From NCBI GenBank assembly GCA_030145055.1, contig JAQYWK010000003.1, forward strand, positions 62,001 through 126,000: DNA of 64,000 bases, in the 5' to 3' direction. Under the pieces are notes generated by a model, which saw only the letters and a program-made list of their open reading frames with translations, was not told where the DNA came from and did no database searches. Position numbers and translations under genes: made by a program. Source of the DNA: Desulfovibrio sp. Lineage in GTDB: Bacteria; Desulfobacterota; Desulfovibrionia; Desulfovibrionales; Desulfovibrionaceae. This document shows, one piece after another, positions 51,115-61,302 of the stretch; position 1 is the first letter of the stretch, and the number at the start of each line of letters is the position of its first letter.

Positions 51115-52763
51115 CCCGTAAAACGGCAGGCAATTGGCATTCTCCACCCAGTTCCGAAAGCTCGGGAGGTTATTTTAAGCCCCGGAGCGGCCTGTTTACG
51201 TTTAAACTCTGAAATTTTAATCAGCCTTAATACGCCTGTTACAATCTCAGGATCGAAACCTGTTTCACGTAAAATTTCCGTCTCAGACATATGGTGCTCA
51301 ACCCTAAGTTCAATGATGCGGTCTAGCACTTCATATGGAGGCAGCGAATCTTCATCCTTCTGATCAGGGCGGAGCTCCGCGGATGGCGGCTTCTCGATGG
51401 TGGCTACGGGTATGACTTCACCCATCCCCTGTTCGTTTAGCCATCTGCAAACTCTAAACACCAGCGTTTTATAAAGATCAGAAATAACGGCTAACCCACC
51501 AGCCATGTCTCCATAAATAGTACAATAACCAACCGCAAGTTCGCTCTTATTGCCAGTAGTTATAAGCAGTGCGCCCATCTTGTTTGAAATAGCCATGACC
51601 AGATTTCCACGGATTCTAGACTGAATATTCTCTTCCGCAACATTATCAGGCAATCCTTCAAATGACTGAGCTAACGCCTGCTCAAAATTCCCCATAAGGT
51701 CATGTATCGGAATGGTCGTTGATTTAATACCCAGATTTTCCACAAGAGCTAACGAATCATCAATACTTCCCTTGCTGGAATAGGGTGAAGGCATCAACAC
51801 GCCCAGAACATTATCAGCCCCCAAAGCTTCAGCGGCAACAGCGGCAGTTAAAGCTGAATCAATTCCGCCGGAAAGACCTAATACTACTTTCTTAAATCCA
51901 GTTTTTGCGAGATAATCGCGAACCCCGAGCACCATAGCATTCCACGCTTCAGACTCTTCGCAAAAATCATCTTCCTCTATTTTGCCTGCGCCGCTCTTAA
52001 CATCTACAATGACTATATCGGACCGGAAACCCTTTCCGCGAGCAGTAAGTTCGCCATCACTATTAAAGGCACAACTCCTACCATCAAAGACGAGGTCATC
52101 ATTACCACCCACCTGATTTGCGTATACAACCGGCACCTTATACTTTGCAGCAATAGATGAGAGCATCTTCTCACGCACATGCTGCTTTCCTATATTAAAT
52201 GGAGAAGCTGAAAGATTAATCAGAACATCAGGCTTATTACTCATTATTTTAGGTAGAGGATTTCTTCCATAGCGCACGCCATCATTACAACTTTTGCGGT
52301 CATTCCATACGTCTTCGCAAATAGTCACGCCCATCTTGATGCCACCAAATTCAAAAAAATTAACCTCTTCAGACGGCTCAAAATATCTTTGCTCATCAAA
52401 AACATCATAGGTCGGCAACAACCACTTATAAAACACCCGAGGCACAGCTCCGCGCTCAATTAACCACGCCGCGTTTCGCAAAGGATTGCCACACTCATCA
52501 TGATTAATGTCAACGCCGCCTGCAATCAGGGCAACATCTTCAGGAATCTTGCGAGATAGTTCCGCGACAGCATCTCTGCACCGCGTTACAAAATCAGAAT
52601 TAAGCAGCAAATCCCGTGGGGGGTATCCAGTAATAGCAAGCTCAGAAGTTACACATATTTTTGCGCCACGCTCAGCAGCATAATCTACTCCATCTAAAAT
52701 GAGCTTAATATTTCCTTCAAGATCCCCAACCGTGAAATTCAGCTGTAGCAAAGCTATTTTCAT
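51111..52763 (-). CDS. nadE: Glutamine-dependent NAD+ synthetase
   Basis: A 550-aa cytosolic enzyme that amidates deamido-NAD in the last step of NAD synthesis. The N-terminal nitrilase-type glutaminase (1-260) shows the Glu-Lys-Cys triad in SELAITGYPP, FYKWLLPTYDVFDEQR and TICEDVWND. The C-terminal synthetase has the pyrophosphatase loop LGLSGGIDSALT and GNKSELAVGY. AAGGACGG lies upstream of the ATG. It is monocistronic and converges on the HDOD gene with overlapping ends. Confidence 0.95.
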   Translation of the reverse strand: MKIALLQLNFTVGDLEGNIKLILDGVDYAAERGAKICVTSELAITGYPPRDLLLNSDFVTRCRDAVAELSRKIPEDVALIAGGVDINHDECGNPLRNAAWLIERGAVPRVFYKWLLPTYDVFDEQRYFEPSEEVNFFEFGGIKMGVTICEDVWNDRKSCNDGVRYGRNPLPKIMSNKPDVLINLSASPFNIGKQHVREKMLSSIAAKYKVPVVYANQVGGNDDLVFDGRSCAFNSDGELTARGKGFRSDIVIVDVKSGAGKIEEDDFCEESEAWNAMVLGVRDYLAKTGFKKVVLGLSGGIDSALTAAVAAEALGADNVLGVLMPSPYSSKGSIDDSLALVENLGIKSTTIPIHDLMGNFEQALAQSFEGLPDNVAEENIQSRIRGNLVMAISNKMGALLITTGNKSELAVGYCTIYGDMAGGLAVISDLYKTLVFRVCRWLNEQGMGEVIPVATIEKPPSAELRPDQKDEDSLPPYEVLDRIIELRVEHHMSETEILRETGFDPEIVTGVLRLIKISEFKRKQAAPGLKITSRAFGTGWRMPIACRFTG

Positions 52764-52941
52764 TATTTATAGTCCGTCCTTAATCTTAATAAATGCATTT
52801 TTATTTAACTTGCACGGACAAACTTGTCCATAATCCAATTTGGCTGCTTACTGACGCAGGCAACCGTTTAGTTTATCTTGCACTGAATATGCCGTAATGA
52901 TAAAGAAATAAAGCAAATCATATTAGTATTTAGATTCCCAC

Positions 52942-55743
52942 TTGTATCCTAAGAACAGCGGACTAAAATTGTTTAAAAATGACAAAGTTCAAACACGAAT
53001 AAGCATAAGAATCGTACTTATTTCGGTGATTGCGTTCATAATATCAGGCGCTTACGACTATTCTTCTATGCGTAACAATATGCTTGAAGAACTTAATTTC
53101 AAGGCAGACGGCCTTGTCGAAAGACTCTCTGAGTCCTTGATTCCTCCTCTTTGGAATGTTGATCAATCAGCAATAAGCAGAATTATTTTATCTGAAATGA
53201 ATGATGAAAGAATCAAAGCAATAATCGTAACTGAAGATAATGGGAAAAACGTTTTTGCCGGGAAAATACGTAATACAGAGTGGAGAATTATTGATTTTGT
53301 TGCATGGCCCCGTGGAGATTTCATTAAACGAAGCGCCCCGATTACGGTATTAAAGCAGCCGATTGGTACTGTTGAAATCTTTCTAAGCCAAAGATTTATT
53401 CAAGAAGAATTATACAACTCAATATTACAATCTCTATTTAGAACCATGTTGCTTGTCGTTCTCCTTATGGTGACAATTTTTGTCGCCATGCGGAAGATTC
53501 TTATTACACCTATTATCAAACTATCAAAAACAGCGCGCCAAATTTCTGTTGATAAAAACTACAGTGCACGGGTTGAGTTTAAATGTCAGGGCGAAATGGG
53601 CACTCTGGTTAAAGACTTTAACCACATGCTTCAACAGATTGAAGAACAGGATTTTAAACTTAAGGAAAATCGCGAACAACTTCAGCAAAAAATACAACAG
53701 AGTAACAAAAATCTAGCTAACAGTTATAAAGAACTCAAAAATATTAACTCTGAACTTGAGCTTGCCAAAGATGAAGCGGAAGCGGCGTCTCGCTCCAAAA
53801 GTCAATTTATGGCCAACGTAAGTCATGAAATTAGAACGCCGATGAATGCCATCATCGGCATGGCCGACCTAACTCTGGCAACAGATGTTACACCGAAACA
53901 AAACGAATTTTTAAAAATCATTGTCAATTCCGGACAAGTTTTACTCAGACTTATCAATGATATTTTAGACTTTTCCAAAATAGATGCCGGAAAACTTGAA
54001 CTTGAGGAAGTTAATTTCGACCTCCATCAATTGATTGCCGATATTGCCGACCTTTTTGTTGAGCAAATGATAGCATCTGAAACAGAGCTTGTTATTGATA
54101 TTACGCCGGACGTTCCCAGAAGAATAATGACAGACCCTGTCAGGCTCAGGCAAGTATTAGCAAACCTTACCGCAAATGCTTTCAAATTTACCAACGAAGG
54201 CAAAATAACCATTAAAGTTAAGGCTGAAACAATTGCAGATGGACGAACAGAGCTTCTCTTTGCGGTGAAAGACACCGGAATAGGAATTTCAGAAGAAGTG
54301 CAACCTCACCTGTTCAAGGCTTTTAAGCAGGCAGACGGATCAACAACTAGAAAATATGGTGGAACAGGCCTCGGACTGACCATATCCAAAAGAATTGTAG
54401 ATATGATGGGCGGGAAGATCTGGGTTGAAAGTAAACTGGGCGAAGGGAGTACATTTTTCTTCAAAATCTATCCAGAACTAGTCCCCAATGCGCCGCCGTT
54501 AAGCTATCCATTGCCTGCTGAACTTCAAAATCAGCCTGTACTCATAATTGATGACAATCCAGCTGTACGATCTGTACTGGAAAAGTATCTGGAGCAATTT
54601 GGATTTATCCCTGAAAGCAGTCCTTCTGCTGAAGAAGGGATTAAACTGATAGAACTAAAGAAAAGCAATCCATATAAGTTTATATTAATGGATTTAAGAC
54701 TTCCAGGTATGAAGGGAGATGAAGCTGCTCAAATAATCAGAAAAGATCATTCAAATGAGGATCTTCCTATTATTATGATCACCGCAACTGATATTAACAA
54801 GGCAACCGAAAAAGCAAAAAAAGTAGGCATAACGAAAGTACTAGGTAAACCCTTAAAACAAGCCATCCTTTTTGAAACTATTTTGAATATATTCGGGCAT
54901 GATAGTGTCGTGAAGCAGATCAGTGAACCGGACCTCTCTAATGAAGGTATATTTGAGAATATCAAAGCATTACTCGTTGAAGACAACCCCATAAACCGTC
55001 AGGTCGCAATCCAAATTTTAAAGACTACAGGGATGACAATTGAATCTGCGGTTGACGGACTTGATGCAGTAAAAATGATCGCTGAAAACAGCTATGACAT
55101 TGTACTTATGGATATACAGATGCCTAGAATGGATGGATATGAAGCAACTAAAGCCATACGCACGGAATTGAAATTGCCTGACCTGCCTATCATAGCAATG
55201 ACAGCCCATGCTATGCGCGGAGATAAAGAGAAGTGTTTACAAGCTGGCATGGACGATTACATACCTAAACCCATTGATAAAAATCAAATGATGAGCACCA
55301 TCAAAGCTCACCTGTTACCTAAACCATCCTCTGTAAAAGAGGACTCTGGACTCAAACCCGAAGTAAGCACTATTGCCAAAGAAGCTGATTTATCAAAATA
55401 CCAGCAATTAGACATTAAAGAAGCTTTAGAACGAATAGGTGGGGATATGGATATTCTAATCAGTATCCTCAATAACTTTGAGACCTATAACTCAAACTTC
55501 GTAAATAAACTAAACCCCATAATTGAAAACAATGAGCTAAAAGAAGCGGGTGATCTAGCTCACAACCTCAAAGGATCAGCAGCCAACCTCTCGGCAACAG
55601 CCCTCTCTAAGGCAGCTCTAAGACTTGAAAGATCATGCAGGGAGAATAAGCAGGAAAACGCTTCTGCAGCTTTAAATGAAGTTGGAGTGAAGCTGGACCT
55701 GCTGAAAGCAGATATCATCGCCCTAACACAAAACATTTCTTGA
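52942..55743 (+). CDS. Hybrid sensor histidine kinase (HAMP-HisKA-HATPase-REC-REC-HPt)
   Basis: A 933-aa phosphorelay kinase. Two membrane helices flank a periplasmic sensor (about 40-165). Then come HAMP, a coiled coil, the dimerisation domain with [12 protein letters not shown] (His295), the ATPase ([13 protein letters not shown]), receiver 1 (Asp584 in ILMDLRLPG), receiver 2 (Asp724 in [12 protein letters not shown]) and a phosphotransfer domain (His874 in [12 protein letters not shown]). The start is uncertain: the track uses TTG 52942 without a ribosome site, and TTG 52969 with GCGGA upstream is as likely. No partner regulator adjoins. Confidence 0.92.
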   Translation: MYPKNSGLKLFKNDKVQTRISIRIVLISVIAFIISGAYDYSSMRNNMLEELNFKADGLVERLSESLIPPLWNVDQSAISRIILSEMNDERIKAIIVTEDNGKNVFAGKIRNTEWRIIDFVAWPRGDFIKRSAPITVLKQPIGTVEIFLSQRFIQEELYNSILQSLFRTMLLVVLLMVTIFVAMRKILITPIIKLSKTARQISVDKNYSARVEFKCQGEMGTLVKDFNHMLQQIEEQDFKLKENREQLQQKIQQSNKNLANSYKELKNINSELELAKDEAEAASRSKSQFMANVSHEIRTPMNAIIGMADLTLATDVTPKQNEFLKIIVNSGQVLLRLINDILDFSKIDAGKLELEEVNFDLHQLIADIADLFVEQMIASETELVIDITPDVPRRIMTDPVRLRQVLANLTANAFKFTNEGKITIKVKAETIADGRTELLFAVKDTGIGISEEVQPHLFKAFKQADGSTTRKYGGTGLGLTISKRIVDMMGGKIWVESKLGEGSTFFFKIYPELVPNAPPLSYPLPAELQNQPVLIIDDNPAVRSVLEKYLEQFGFIPESSPSAEEGIKLIELKKSNPYKFILMDLRLPGMKGDEAAQIIRKDHSNEDLPIIMITATDINKATEKAKKVGITKVLGKPLKQAILFETILNIFGHDSVVKQISEPDLSNEGIFENIKALLVEDNPINRQVAIQILKTTGMTIESAVDGLDAVKMIAENSYDIVLMDIQMPRMDGYEATKAIRTELKLPDLPIIAMTAHAMRGDKEKCLQAGMDDYIPKPIDKNQMMSTIKAHLLPKPSSVKEDSGLKPEVSTIAKEADLSKYQQLDIKEALERIGGDMDILISILNNFETYNSNFVNKLNPIIENNELKEAGDLAHNLKGSAANLSATALSKAALRLERSCRENKQENASAALNEVGVKLDLLKADIIALTQNIS

Positions 55744-55814
55744 ACTGTCTGTTGATATTCATGCCGAATTAGGGCAGAAATCTCTCATCATAAAGACTTA
55801 AAGAGGATAAAAAT

Positions 55815-56156
55815 ATGGCTCTTATGTTCGGAAGTCCTGCCAGAAAAGGACGTAGATCTCAGGAAGACGCCAAGAAAGAACAGCGGCTTGAAATGGCACG
55901 CACTATGTACTTGGGCGGAAAACTTAAGATTGTTACCATTGAGGAAATTCCCAATAGAGACGTAATGGGAACTTTCGGGCTGGTCGTTTGTCGTAGCTAC
56001 AACTTTGATAATGCCTTCTACGGGTTAATAGCTCAGGCAATAGATGCGAATGCAGACGCCATTCTCGGTTACCGCGAGGCCGTTTCATTTCATCCTGAAG
56101 GGGATAGATTTTATTCGTGCTATGGAACCGCAGTCAGGCTCAAAAAAGCAAAATAA
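55815..56156 (+). CDS. YbjQ/UPF0145-like protein
   Basis: A 113-aa cytosolic protein. After a basic N-terminus, the segment IVTIEEIPNRDVMGTFGLVVCRSYNF and AIDANADAILGYREA match the YbjQ (DUF74) fold, which forms pentamers of unknown role and is sometimes called heavy-metal binding. AGAGG lies 6 nt before the ATG. It is probably a single gene with a shared terminator at 56163. Confidence 0.75.
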   Translation: MALMFGSPARKGRRSQEDAKKEQRLEMARTMYLGGKLKIVTIEEIPNRDVMGTFGLVVCRSYNFDNAFYGLIAQAIDANADAILGYREAVSFHPEGDRFYSCYGTAVRLKKAK

Positions 56157-56162
56157 TTTTCA

Positions 56163-56202
56163 AAAAAAAGGGGAGCACAATTTATATTTGCGCTCCCCTT
56201 TT
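56163..56202. terminator. Bidirectional terminator between ybjQ-like gene and aroC
   Basis: AAAAAAAGGGGAGC pairs with GCTCCCCTTTT, giving A-tract, stem and T-tract for both converging transcripts. Confidence 0.9.
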
Positions 56203-56223
56203 ACTATTATTTTAAGATATTAC

Positions 56224-57276
56224 TTATTTCATTCTACGCTGCAGAAGAAGATGGTCGGCAATAGTAAGCATTGCCATTGCCTTAAGAACAGGAACAATGC
56301 GTGGAATAGCGCAGATATCGTGTCTGCCACCAATCTTTATTTCCGCAGACTGACCTTCGCTATCAACTGTCTGTTGTTCAATACTAATAGACGGAATAGG
56401 TTTCACGTACGCCCTGACGATTATATCCTGCCCACTTGAAATACCACCAAGAATTCCGCCTGCATTATTGGACAGGAATCCTTTCTCGTTAATAAAATCA
56501 TTATTTTCAATGCCCGTAGAATCTGCGGATACGCAACCTGATCCAATTTCTACGCCCTTCACAGCGCCGACAGACATCAGTGCATAGGCAAGCCTTGCGT
56601 CAAGTTTGTCAAACACAGGTTCGCCGAGACCAGCAGGAACGCCTTTCACGCAAACTTCAACAACACCGCCAAGAGTGTCACCTGCGGAGCGAACCTCTTT
56701 GATACGGTTTTCCCATTTTTCGAGAACGCTATCATCCGGGCTGAAAAACAATCGGTCACAAGCACCATCCGGATCTGTTATGACAGCATCAATACCACCT
56801 ATGCGCACAGTATACGCGTTGCAAGTTATACCCTCGCCCCGCAATATTTCCTGCGCAACAGCACCAGCGGCAACACGGGAAACTGTCTCCCTGCCGGAAG
56901 AACGACCGCCGCCTCTGTAATCTCTGAAACCATATTTAGCATCGTAGCTTAGATCTGCATGACCGGGTCTGTAGACATTCATAATTTTTGAATAATCTCT
57001 GGAACGCTGATCCGTATTTTCAATATGGAAACCGATGGAAGTTCCGGTGGTTTTGCCTTCAAAAACACCGGATAAAATTTTTACTATATCAGCTTCCTTG
57101 CGAGCGGTTCCGGCAATGCCTGATCCAGGCTTACGTCTGTCCAGTTCAAGCTGAATAATTTCCTCATTCAGTTCAATACCCGCAGGACATCCGTCAATAA
57201 CTCCGCCAAGACCGGGACCATGAGATTCACCGTAAGTGGAAACCTTAAACAGATTACCGAAAGTATTACCGCTCAT
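56224..57276 (-). CDS. aroC: Chorismate synthase
   Basis: A 350-aa cytosolic enzyme that turns EPSP into chorismate using reduced flavin. Signatures are complete: GNLFKVSTYGESHGPGLG, FRDYRGGGRSSGRETVSRVAAG and SGQDIIVRAYVKPIPSI. The ATG shares one base with the stop of the shikimate kinase gene upstream (TAATG), so the two are translationally coupled. The length is normal. Confidence 0.97.
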   Translation of the reverse strand: MSGNTFGNLFKVSTYGESHGPGLGGVIDGCPAGIELNEEIIQLELDRRKPGSGIAGTARKEADIVKILSGVFEGKTTGTSIGFHIENTDQRSRDYSKIMNVYRPGHADLSYDAKYGFRDYRGGGRSSGRETVSRVAAGAVAQEILRGEGITCNAYTVRIGGIDAVITDPDGACDRLFFSPDDSVLEKWENRIKEVRSAGDTLGGVVEVCVKGVPAGLGEPVFDKLDARLAYALMSVGAVKGVEIGSGCVSADSTGIENNDFINEKGFLSNNAGGILGGISSGQDIIVRAYVKPIPSISIEQQTVDSEGQSAEIKIGGRHDICAIPRIVPVLKAMAMLTIADHLLLQRRMK

Positions 57277-57806
57277 TATTTTACGTCTCCATTCTCAATC
57301 AAATTAAATTCTTCTACAATTCCAGCACTAAGCCTTTTAATACTATCAGATCCGCTAACAGTAACCGTAGCCGAGTCTAAATATAAGCTCTCACGCTCTT
57401 CCAGAACCTCACGGACTTCTTCTGCCAATGGCTTACCTGTAAGCGAAGGTCGCTGACCATGTTCAGGGTTAGCCGACAAACGGTTGACCAGCGTATCAAC
57501 ATCCGTCTTTAAATAAACAGTAAACCCTTCTTTCAAAATTTCAATATTTTCAGTGCGGACAACAATACCACCACCACAGGAAACTACTACGTTATCAAGC
57601 TCTGAAAGGGATTTAAGGACTTTAGTTTCTAGATCCCGAAATGCATCCCACCCATTATATTCAACAAAAGAGGATATTGCGCACCCTGCTTTTTCAAGAA
57701 TCACCGCATCACTGTCGTAAAAATCAAATTGCAATGCTTTCGCGACAACTCTACCCACCGTGGTTTTACCACATGCCCTGGGACCGATCAGATAAATTTT
57801 ACTCAA
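57276..57806 (-). CDS. aroL: Shikimate kinase (AroL-like)
   Basis: A 176-aa P-loop kinase that phosphorylates shikimate. It has Walker A GPRACGKT, the DxD-type motif YDSDAVI, shikimate-binding FRDLETKVL and CGGGIV, and an AroL-type lid and C-terminal region (RPSLTGKPLAEEVREVLEERE), closer to AroL than AroK. It overlaps aroC by 1 nt. Confidence 0.93.
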   Translation of the reverse strand: MSKIYLIGPRACGKTTVGRVVAKALQFDFYDSDAVILEKAGCAISSFVEYNGWDAFRDLETKVLKSLSELDNVVVSCGGGIVVRTENIEILKEGFTVYLKTDVDTLVNRLSANPEHGQRPSLTGKPLAEEVREVLEERESLYLDSATVTVSGSDSIKRLSAGIVEEFNLIENGDVK

Positions 57807-58020
57807 AGGCTACTCCATACCGCAACAATATATATAAAAATGTTTGTTTTCTTTGTCGCAAACACCTAAAGTGTAAAAACAAAAACAAAATAACTTTATT
57901 TTAGTATTTAATAATAAAAGAAGTACAACAGAATAAACTGCATAAAGCAGCCTAAAGCAGTCAGTGAATCACCATTCTTAAACGTAAACATACCGGACTT
58001 GTCAAGCACCGGAGAGCCAG

Positions 58021-60564
58021 ATGACAACATACAAAAGAAATACAATTATCCTGATTACCACTACCTTGATGCTACTTAGCGTTGCTTTTTTCAATTCCGC
58101 CAAAGCAGAATCGAACAAAGCAACTTGGACCTTCATGGTTGAAGGCATTGAACAGGATATCGTGGAACAGAACTCAGCAGTGCTAACTCTACAAAAAACC
58201 CTGCCCGCTATGGTCACAAAATTTAACCACAGCATAGACAAGGCAAAAGATAGGCTCGACCAACTAAAACTTCTCCGCGGACTAGCGAAACGGACCCCAT
58301 GGTCATATAGAACAATCCTACTGCAGTTGGATGACCTTAACGATTATATTTTAAATGCTAAAAAGAATCTGCTCATTGAAAAAAACCGTCTCAAAAACAT
58401 AAAGCAAGATATTGATATTCTGGCACAGTTAAATATCGATACCAGCCTGAAAGCTAACGTAAAAAAAGAACTGCTAAATAAAACCTACAAAAAATTTAAT
58501 GAAATACATGCACACGCAAGTGTAATCAAAAAAGAGATAGATAAGTCCCTAAGTCGTGCAGACCGAGCCGTCGCAGCCATTGAAGAAAATAGAGTTCAGA
58601 CAACTACATATTATAGAACAGCAATGGAAGATTTCTATTTTGAAAGTGGCCCGACACTGTTAGAACCTAGCAGTTGGCAGGATATCTCATACTCCTTCCA
58701 CGAATGGAACAGAAGCCACTCTAAATTTTATTATCCATTGTTCGTATGGGTCAGCTGGACTGATTTCATGATCTACTTAGCTATCATATCTTTGGTATGC
58801 TGGGTCGTGCTTCGTCACGCAGTCAAAACATTGCTGAAACGGCCATCCTTTATAAAACACTCAATGTCTGCGTACAATTTCGGGCTGATGATGCTTTCAA
58901 TTGGAGCGGGGATATTTATATCGCGCAAAATAACCCTCTTCACTTCAAACCAAATCACTGGCTTGATATGGACTGAACTGATCACTTTAGGGATTATTAT
59001 TTGCGCCCGAAATTTTTTATGGGCAAGAGAGAAAAGCCAACCTGCCCCGCTAGTATTTACTCCAATGTTTACCCTCTGGGCTCTTATGACTGCGGGCGAT
59101 ATACTCCACATGCTGACCATGCCGGTAGATTGCATTGGTACCATCTGGATATGCCTCAGCCTCATTGCGTTAGCGGTGATGAGATCAAACAGAAAGAGGC
59201 AGTCATTAGCAATAACGAAAACGACATCTAAAGTTTCAATGTATATTCTTGGGCTGGGAGCTTTCGCAACCATCTTTGGATTAGGTGCCCAGGCCATGAT
59301 TACAACGCAGGTCTGGTTCCTCTTCCTTGTGACGCTGCAAATATGCAACGCGCTAAAAACTATTATGACCGCGCCAGAAGTTCCTGATGCGGTTGAAGGA
59401 TCTGATGTAGTTGAAGAATCTGGGGAAGCAAGTGATGGCAACGCTGCTGAAATAAAAGATGAAGCGGTTCAACCTGAAAAAGTTTGCCCAGGCGAAAAAA
59501 GACAGCAAAACCAGATGGTACAGATGCTATACCCGCTCTCGGTTTCGGTTATCATCTTTATGTTCATCGCATGGGCAATGGCATATATGGGCGGCATACC
59601 GTTTGCGAAGTTTGTTTTCAGGCACATGGATATTAAAATTGCCGGTGCGGCGATTTCGATTAAAAGCCTATTTTACATCCTGATTCTATTTTTCACTTCG
59701 CGTTTGATTTTGTTCTGGCTCAAAACACTGGTGTCATCGACATCTATTGCCGGACGCAAGCTTGAATCAGCTCTGGCGCATACTTTTTCGACTATCGGGT
59801 CTTATCTGGTCTGGGTAATTTTTATCATTTCAGCATTGTCCCTACTCGGAATTCCGATGTCGGCATTGACTTGGATAGCAAGTGGACTTTCCATCGGTAT
59901 TGGTTTCGGGCTAAAAGATATTGTAAGTAACTTTGTTAGTGGACTGATTATCCTATTCGGCGGCTCCATTAAAAAAGGCGATACGCTGCAACGAAACAAG
60001 CTGATAGGAGTGGTTGAAGATGTTTCCATACGAAACACAACTATGCGCGCACTAGATAACAGCATGGTAATCATTCCCAACTCAAGCTTCCTCAAAGGTG
60101 AAATCGTCAACCTTAATTTCCGCGACTCTAGAATACGCGTAGCAATCCCAATCACTCTTGTTCCTGGATCAAAGATCAAAAAAGCAAAAAAAGTAATGCT
60201 CAAAATTGTTAAGAAACACCCAAAAGTTTTAAAAGACCCAGAACCGTCCATCCTTTTCAAAAGATTCGGACAGCTTGGATTGGACTTTGAAATCTATTTC
60301 TGGGTTGAAAAGTTCGAAGATCAATACACCACTGAATCCGAAATCGTTGATAATTTAGACCAGAGTTTTCAGGATAAAAAAGTTAAAGTCTCTTTCCGCG
60401 GAATTAAGAATAAGTACAAACCTAAAGGTAATGAAGCCGCTCAGTTGGCCGCACAGCGTGATGCTTTGAAAGAAAAACGTAAAACAATCAGTAGATATTT
60501 CAAAGTGGCAGCACTTAGAAAGCATAGAAATTTACCGAAACTTGAACGGGACAAACCAGTATAA
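58021..60564 (+). CDS. Large MscS-family mechanosensitive channel
   Basis: An 847-aa inner-membrane channel. A signal peptide (cleavage near SAKA) leads to a periplasmic coiled-coil region (30-230). Multiple helices follow from about 245, interrupted by an acidic cytosolic insert (DAVEGSDVVEESGEASDGNAAE). The conserved MscS core (about 610-790) has the pore helix GLSIGIGFGLKDIVSNFVSG and the beta domain VEDVSIRNTTMRALDNSMVIIPNSSF. The length and layout recall MscK/MscM-type channels that release solutes on osmotic downshock. GGAGAG lies 4 nt before the ATG. Confidence 0.92.
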   Translation: MTTYKRNTIILITTTLMLLSVAFFNSAKAESNKATWTFMVEGIEQDIVEQNSAVLTLQKTLPAMVTKFNHSIDKAKDRLDQLKLLRGLAKRTPWSYRTILLQLDDLNDYILNAKKNLLIEKNRLKNIKQDIDILAQLNIDTSLKANVKKELLNKTYKKFNEIHAHASVIKKEIDKSLSRADRAVAAIEENRVQTTTYYRTAMEDFYFESGPTLLEPSSWQDISYSFHEWNRSHSKFYYPLFVWVSWTDFMIYLAIISLVCWVVLRHAVKTLLKRPSFIKHSMSAYNFGLMMLSIGAGIFISRKITLFTSNQITGLIWTELITLGIIICARNFLWAREKSQPAPLVFTPMFTLWALMTAGDILHMLTMPVDCIGTIWICLSLIALAVMRSNRKRQSLAITKTTSKVSMYILGLGAFATIFGLGAQAMITTQVWFLFLVTLQICNALKTIMTAPEVPDAVEGSDVVEESGEASDGNAAEIKDEAVQPEKVCPGEKRQQNQMVQMLYPLSVSVIIFMFIAWAMAYMGGIPFAKFVFRHMDIKIAGAAISIKSLFYILILFFTSRLILFWLKTLVSSTSIAGRKLESALAHTFSTIGSYLVWVIFIISALSLLGIPMSALTWIASGLSIGIGFGLKDIVSNFVSGLIILFGGSIKKGDTLQRNKLIGVVEDVSIRNTTMRALDNSMVIIPNSSFLKGEIVNLNFRDSRIRVAIPITLVPGSKIKKAKKVMLKIVKKHPKVLKDPEPSILFKRFGQLGLDFEIYFWVEKFEDQYTTESEIVDNLDQSFQDKKVKVSFRGIKNKYKPKGNEAAQLAAQRDALKEKRKTISRYFKVAALRKHRNLPKLERDKPV

Positions 60565-60621
60565 TAGTAAGCCCTTATACTGTAACTTCAACGCTCAAAC
60601 AAAGTGTCTAGCTTAATTATA

Positions 60622-60662
60622 AGAAACCTCCTGAAGACACATCATCGGGAGGTTCTTTTTTT
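60622..60662 (+). terminator. Rho-independent terminator after the MscS gene
   Basis: GAACCTCC-type arms (GAAACCTCC and GGAGGTTC) form the stem, with an internal GA/TC extension, followed by seven T. Confidence 0.88.
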
Positions 60663-60664
60663 GG

Positions 60665-60706
60665 CAAAAAATAGCGGTCATGCAACTAAATACATGACCG
60701 CTATTT
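60665..60706 (-). terminator. Rho-independent terminator after the rhodanese gene
   Basis: AAATAGCGGTCATG pairs perfectly with CATGACCGCTATTT (14 bp) and is followed by T on the minus strand. It lies 31 nt after the TAG at 60737. Its position supports the longer UGA-readthrough frame as the true gene end, although it would also serve the short form. Confidence 0.9.
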
Positions 60707-60736
60707 CAATTCTACAATACTTATTTTAGAAACTTA

Positions 60737-61153
60737 CTATTTCTCTGTGACGGGATATTCGCCCCTGTGCCAAGCATGCCAACCACCGAGAAGGACGTTT
60801 ACATTAGTATGACCAAGTTCAACCAATTCCTGCGCCACACGGGCGCTAGTGTATTCGTTAGGTCAGGCACAATAGATTATTATTTCAGCATCTTTGGGGA
60901 TCACGCCAGCCCATGAATCTTCTGCGCCAGGCTTACCACGAATAGCGCCTGGAATAATCAGCTCACTTCCCCGCCAATCAGAACCGCTGCGAGAATCCAC
61001 TATGACTAGCCCGTCAGTCCCTAGTTTGCTTTTAAGAGTTTCGGCTGAAACAGTATTGAAGCTATCCGCAGAAGCGGGACTTGCTGCAACGTAAATAGCA
61101 GTTACGGTTACAAAAACTGCAAATATAAATAGTAAAACAATACGATTTTTCAC
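60737..61153 (-). CDS. Exported rhodanese, candidate selenoprotein (in-frame UGA at codon 97)
   Basis: A 138-residue rhodanese-domain protein if the UGA at 60863-60865 is read as selenocysteine. The signal/anchor is VKNRIVLLFIFAVFVTVTAIYVAA with cleavage near PASA, so the protein acts in the periplasm. The domain shows VIVDSRSGSDWRGS and the catalytic loop IIIYCA-U-PNEYTSARVA, then a normal C-terminus (ELGHTNVNVLLGGWHAW) ending at TAG 60737. Related rhodaneses have YCxCPNE, so UGA replaces the second Cys. A SECIS-like hairpin follows. The GTG start at 61153 has AAGGAG 7 nt upstream; the track ORF begins six codons earlier and stops at the UGA. The alternative is a nonsense-mutated pseudogene. 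Confidence 0.72.
60829..60849 (-). promoter_or_regulatory. SECIS-like hairpin downstream of the in-frame UGA
   Basis: On the minus strand GCGCC pairs with GGCGC around loop CGTGT, extended by C-G and U-G beyond an A-A mismatch. The loop begins 21 nt after the UGA and has G at its second position, matching the published bacterial SECIS pattern (apical loop 16-37 nt after UGA with a G in the first two loop positions, as I recall it). Confidence 0.6.
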
Positions 61154-61302
61154 TTTTATTCTCCTTCTCATTTGGAGTTACAGGGATTATCGCTTCTAAC
61201 ATTTAGAAGTCCTTTTAGATTATCAGAATCTAGTGACTATTCAACAACTAAATGAGAAAAGGTCCTATTATAAAAGCTCCAAACTCATTATTCAATCACA
61301 GC

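Noticed and set aside
60863-61171. Rhodanese as a simple 102-aa protein or nonsense pseudogene
   Set aside because: The short form would lack the end of the active-site loop and the last part of the domain. The frame after the UGA is fully rhodanese-like without any other lesion, which favours readthrough, although a recent mutation cannot be excluded without comparison.
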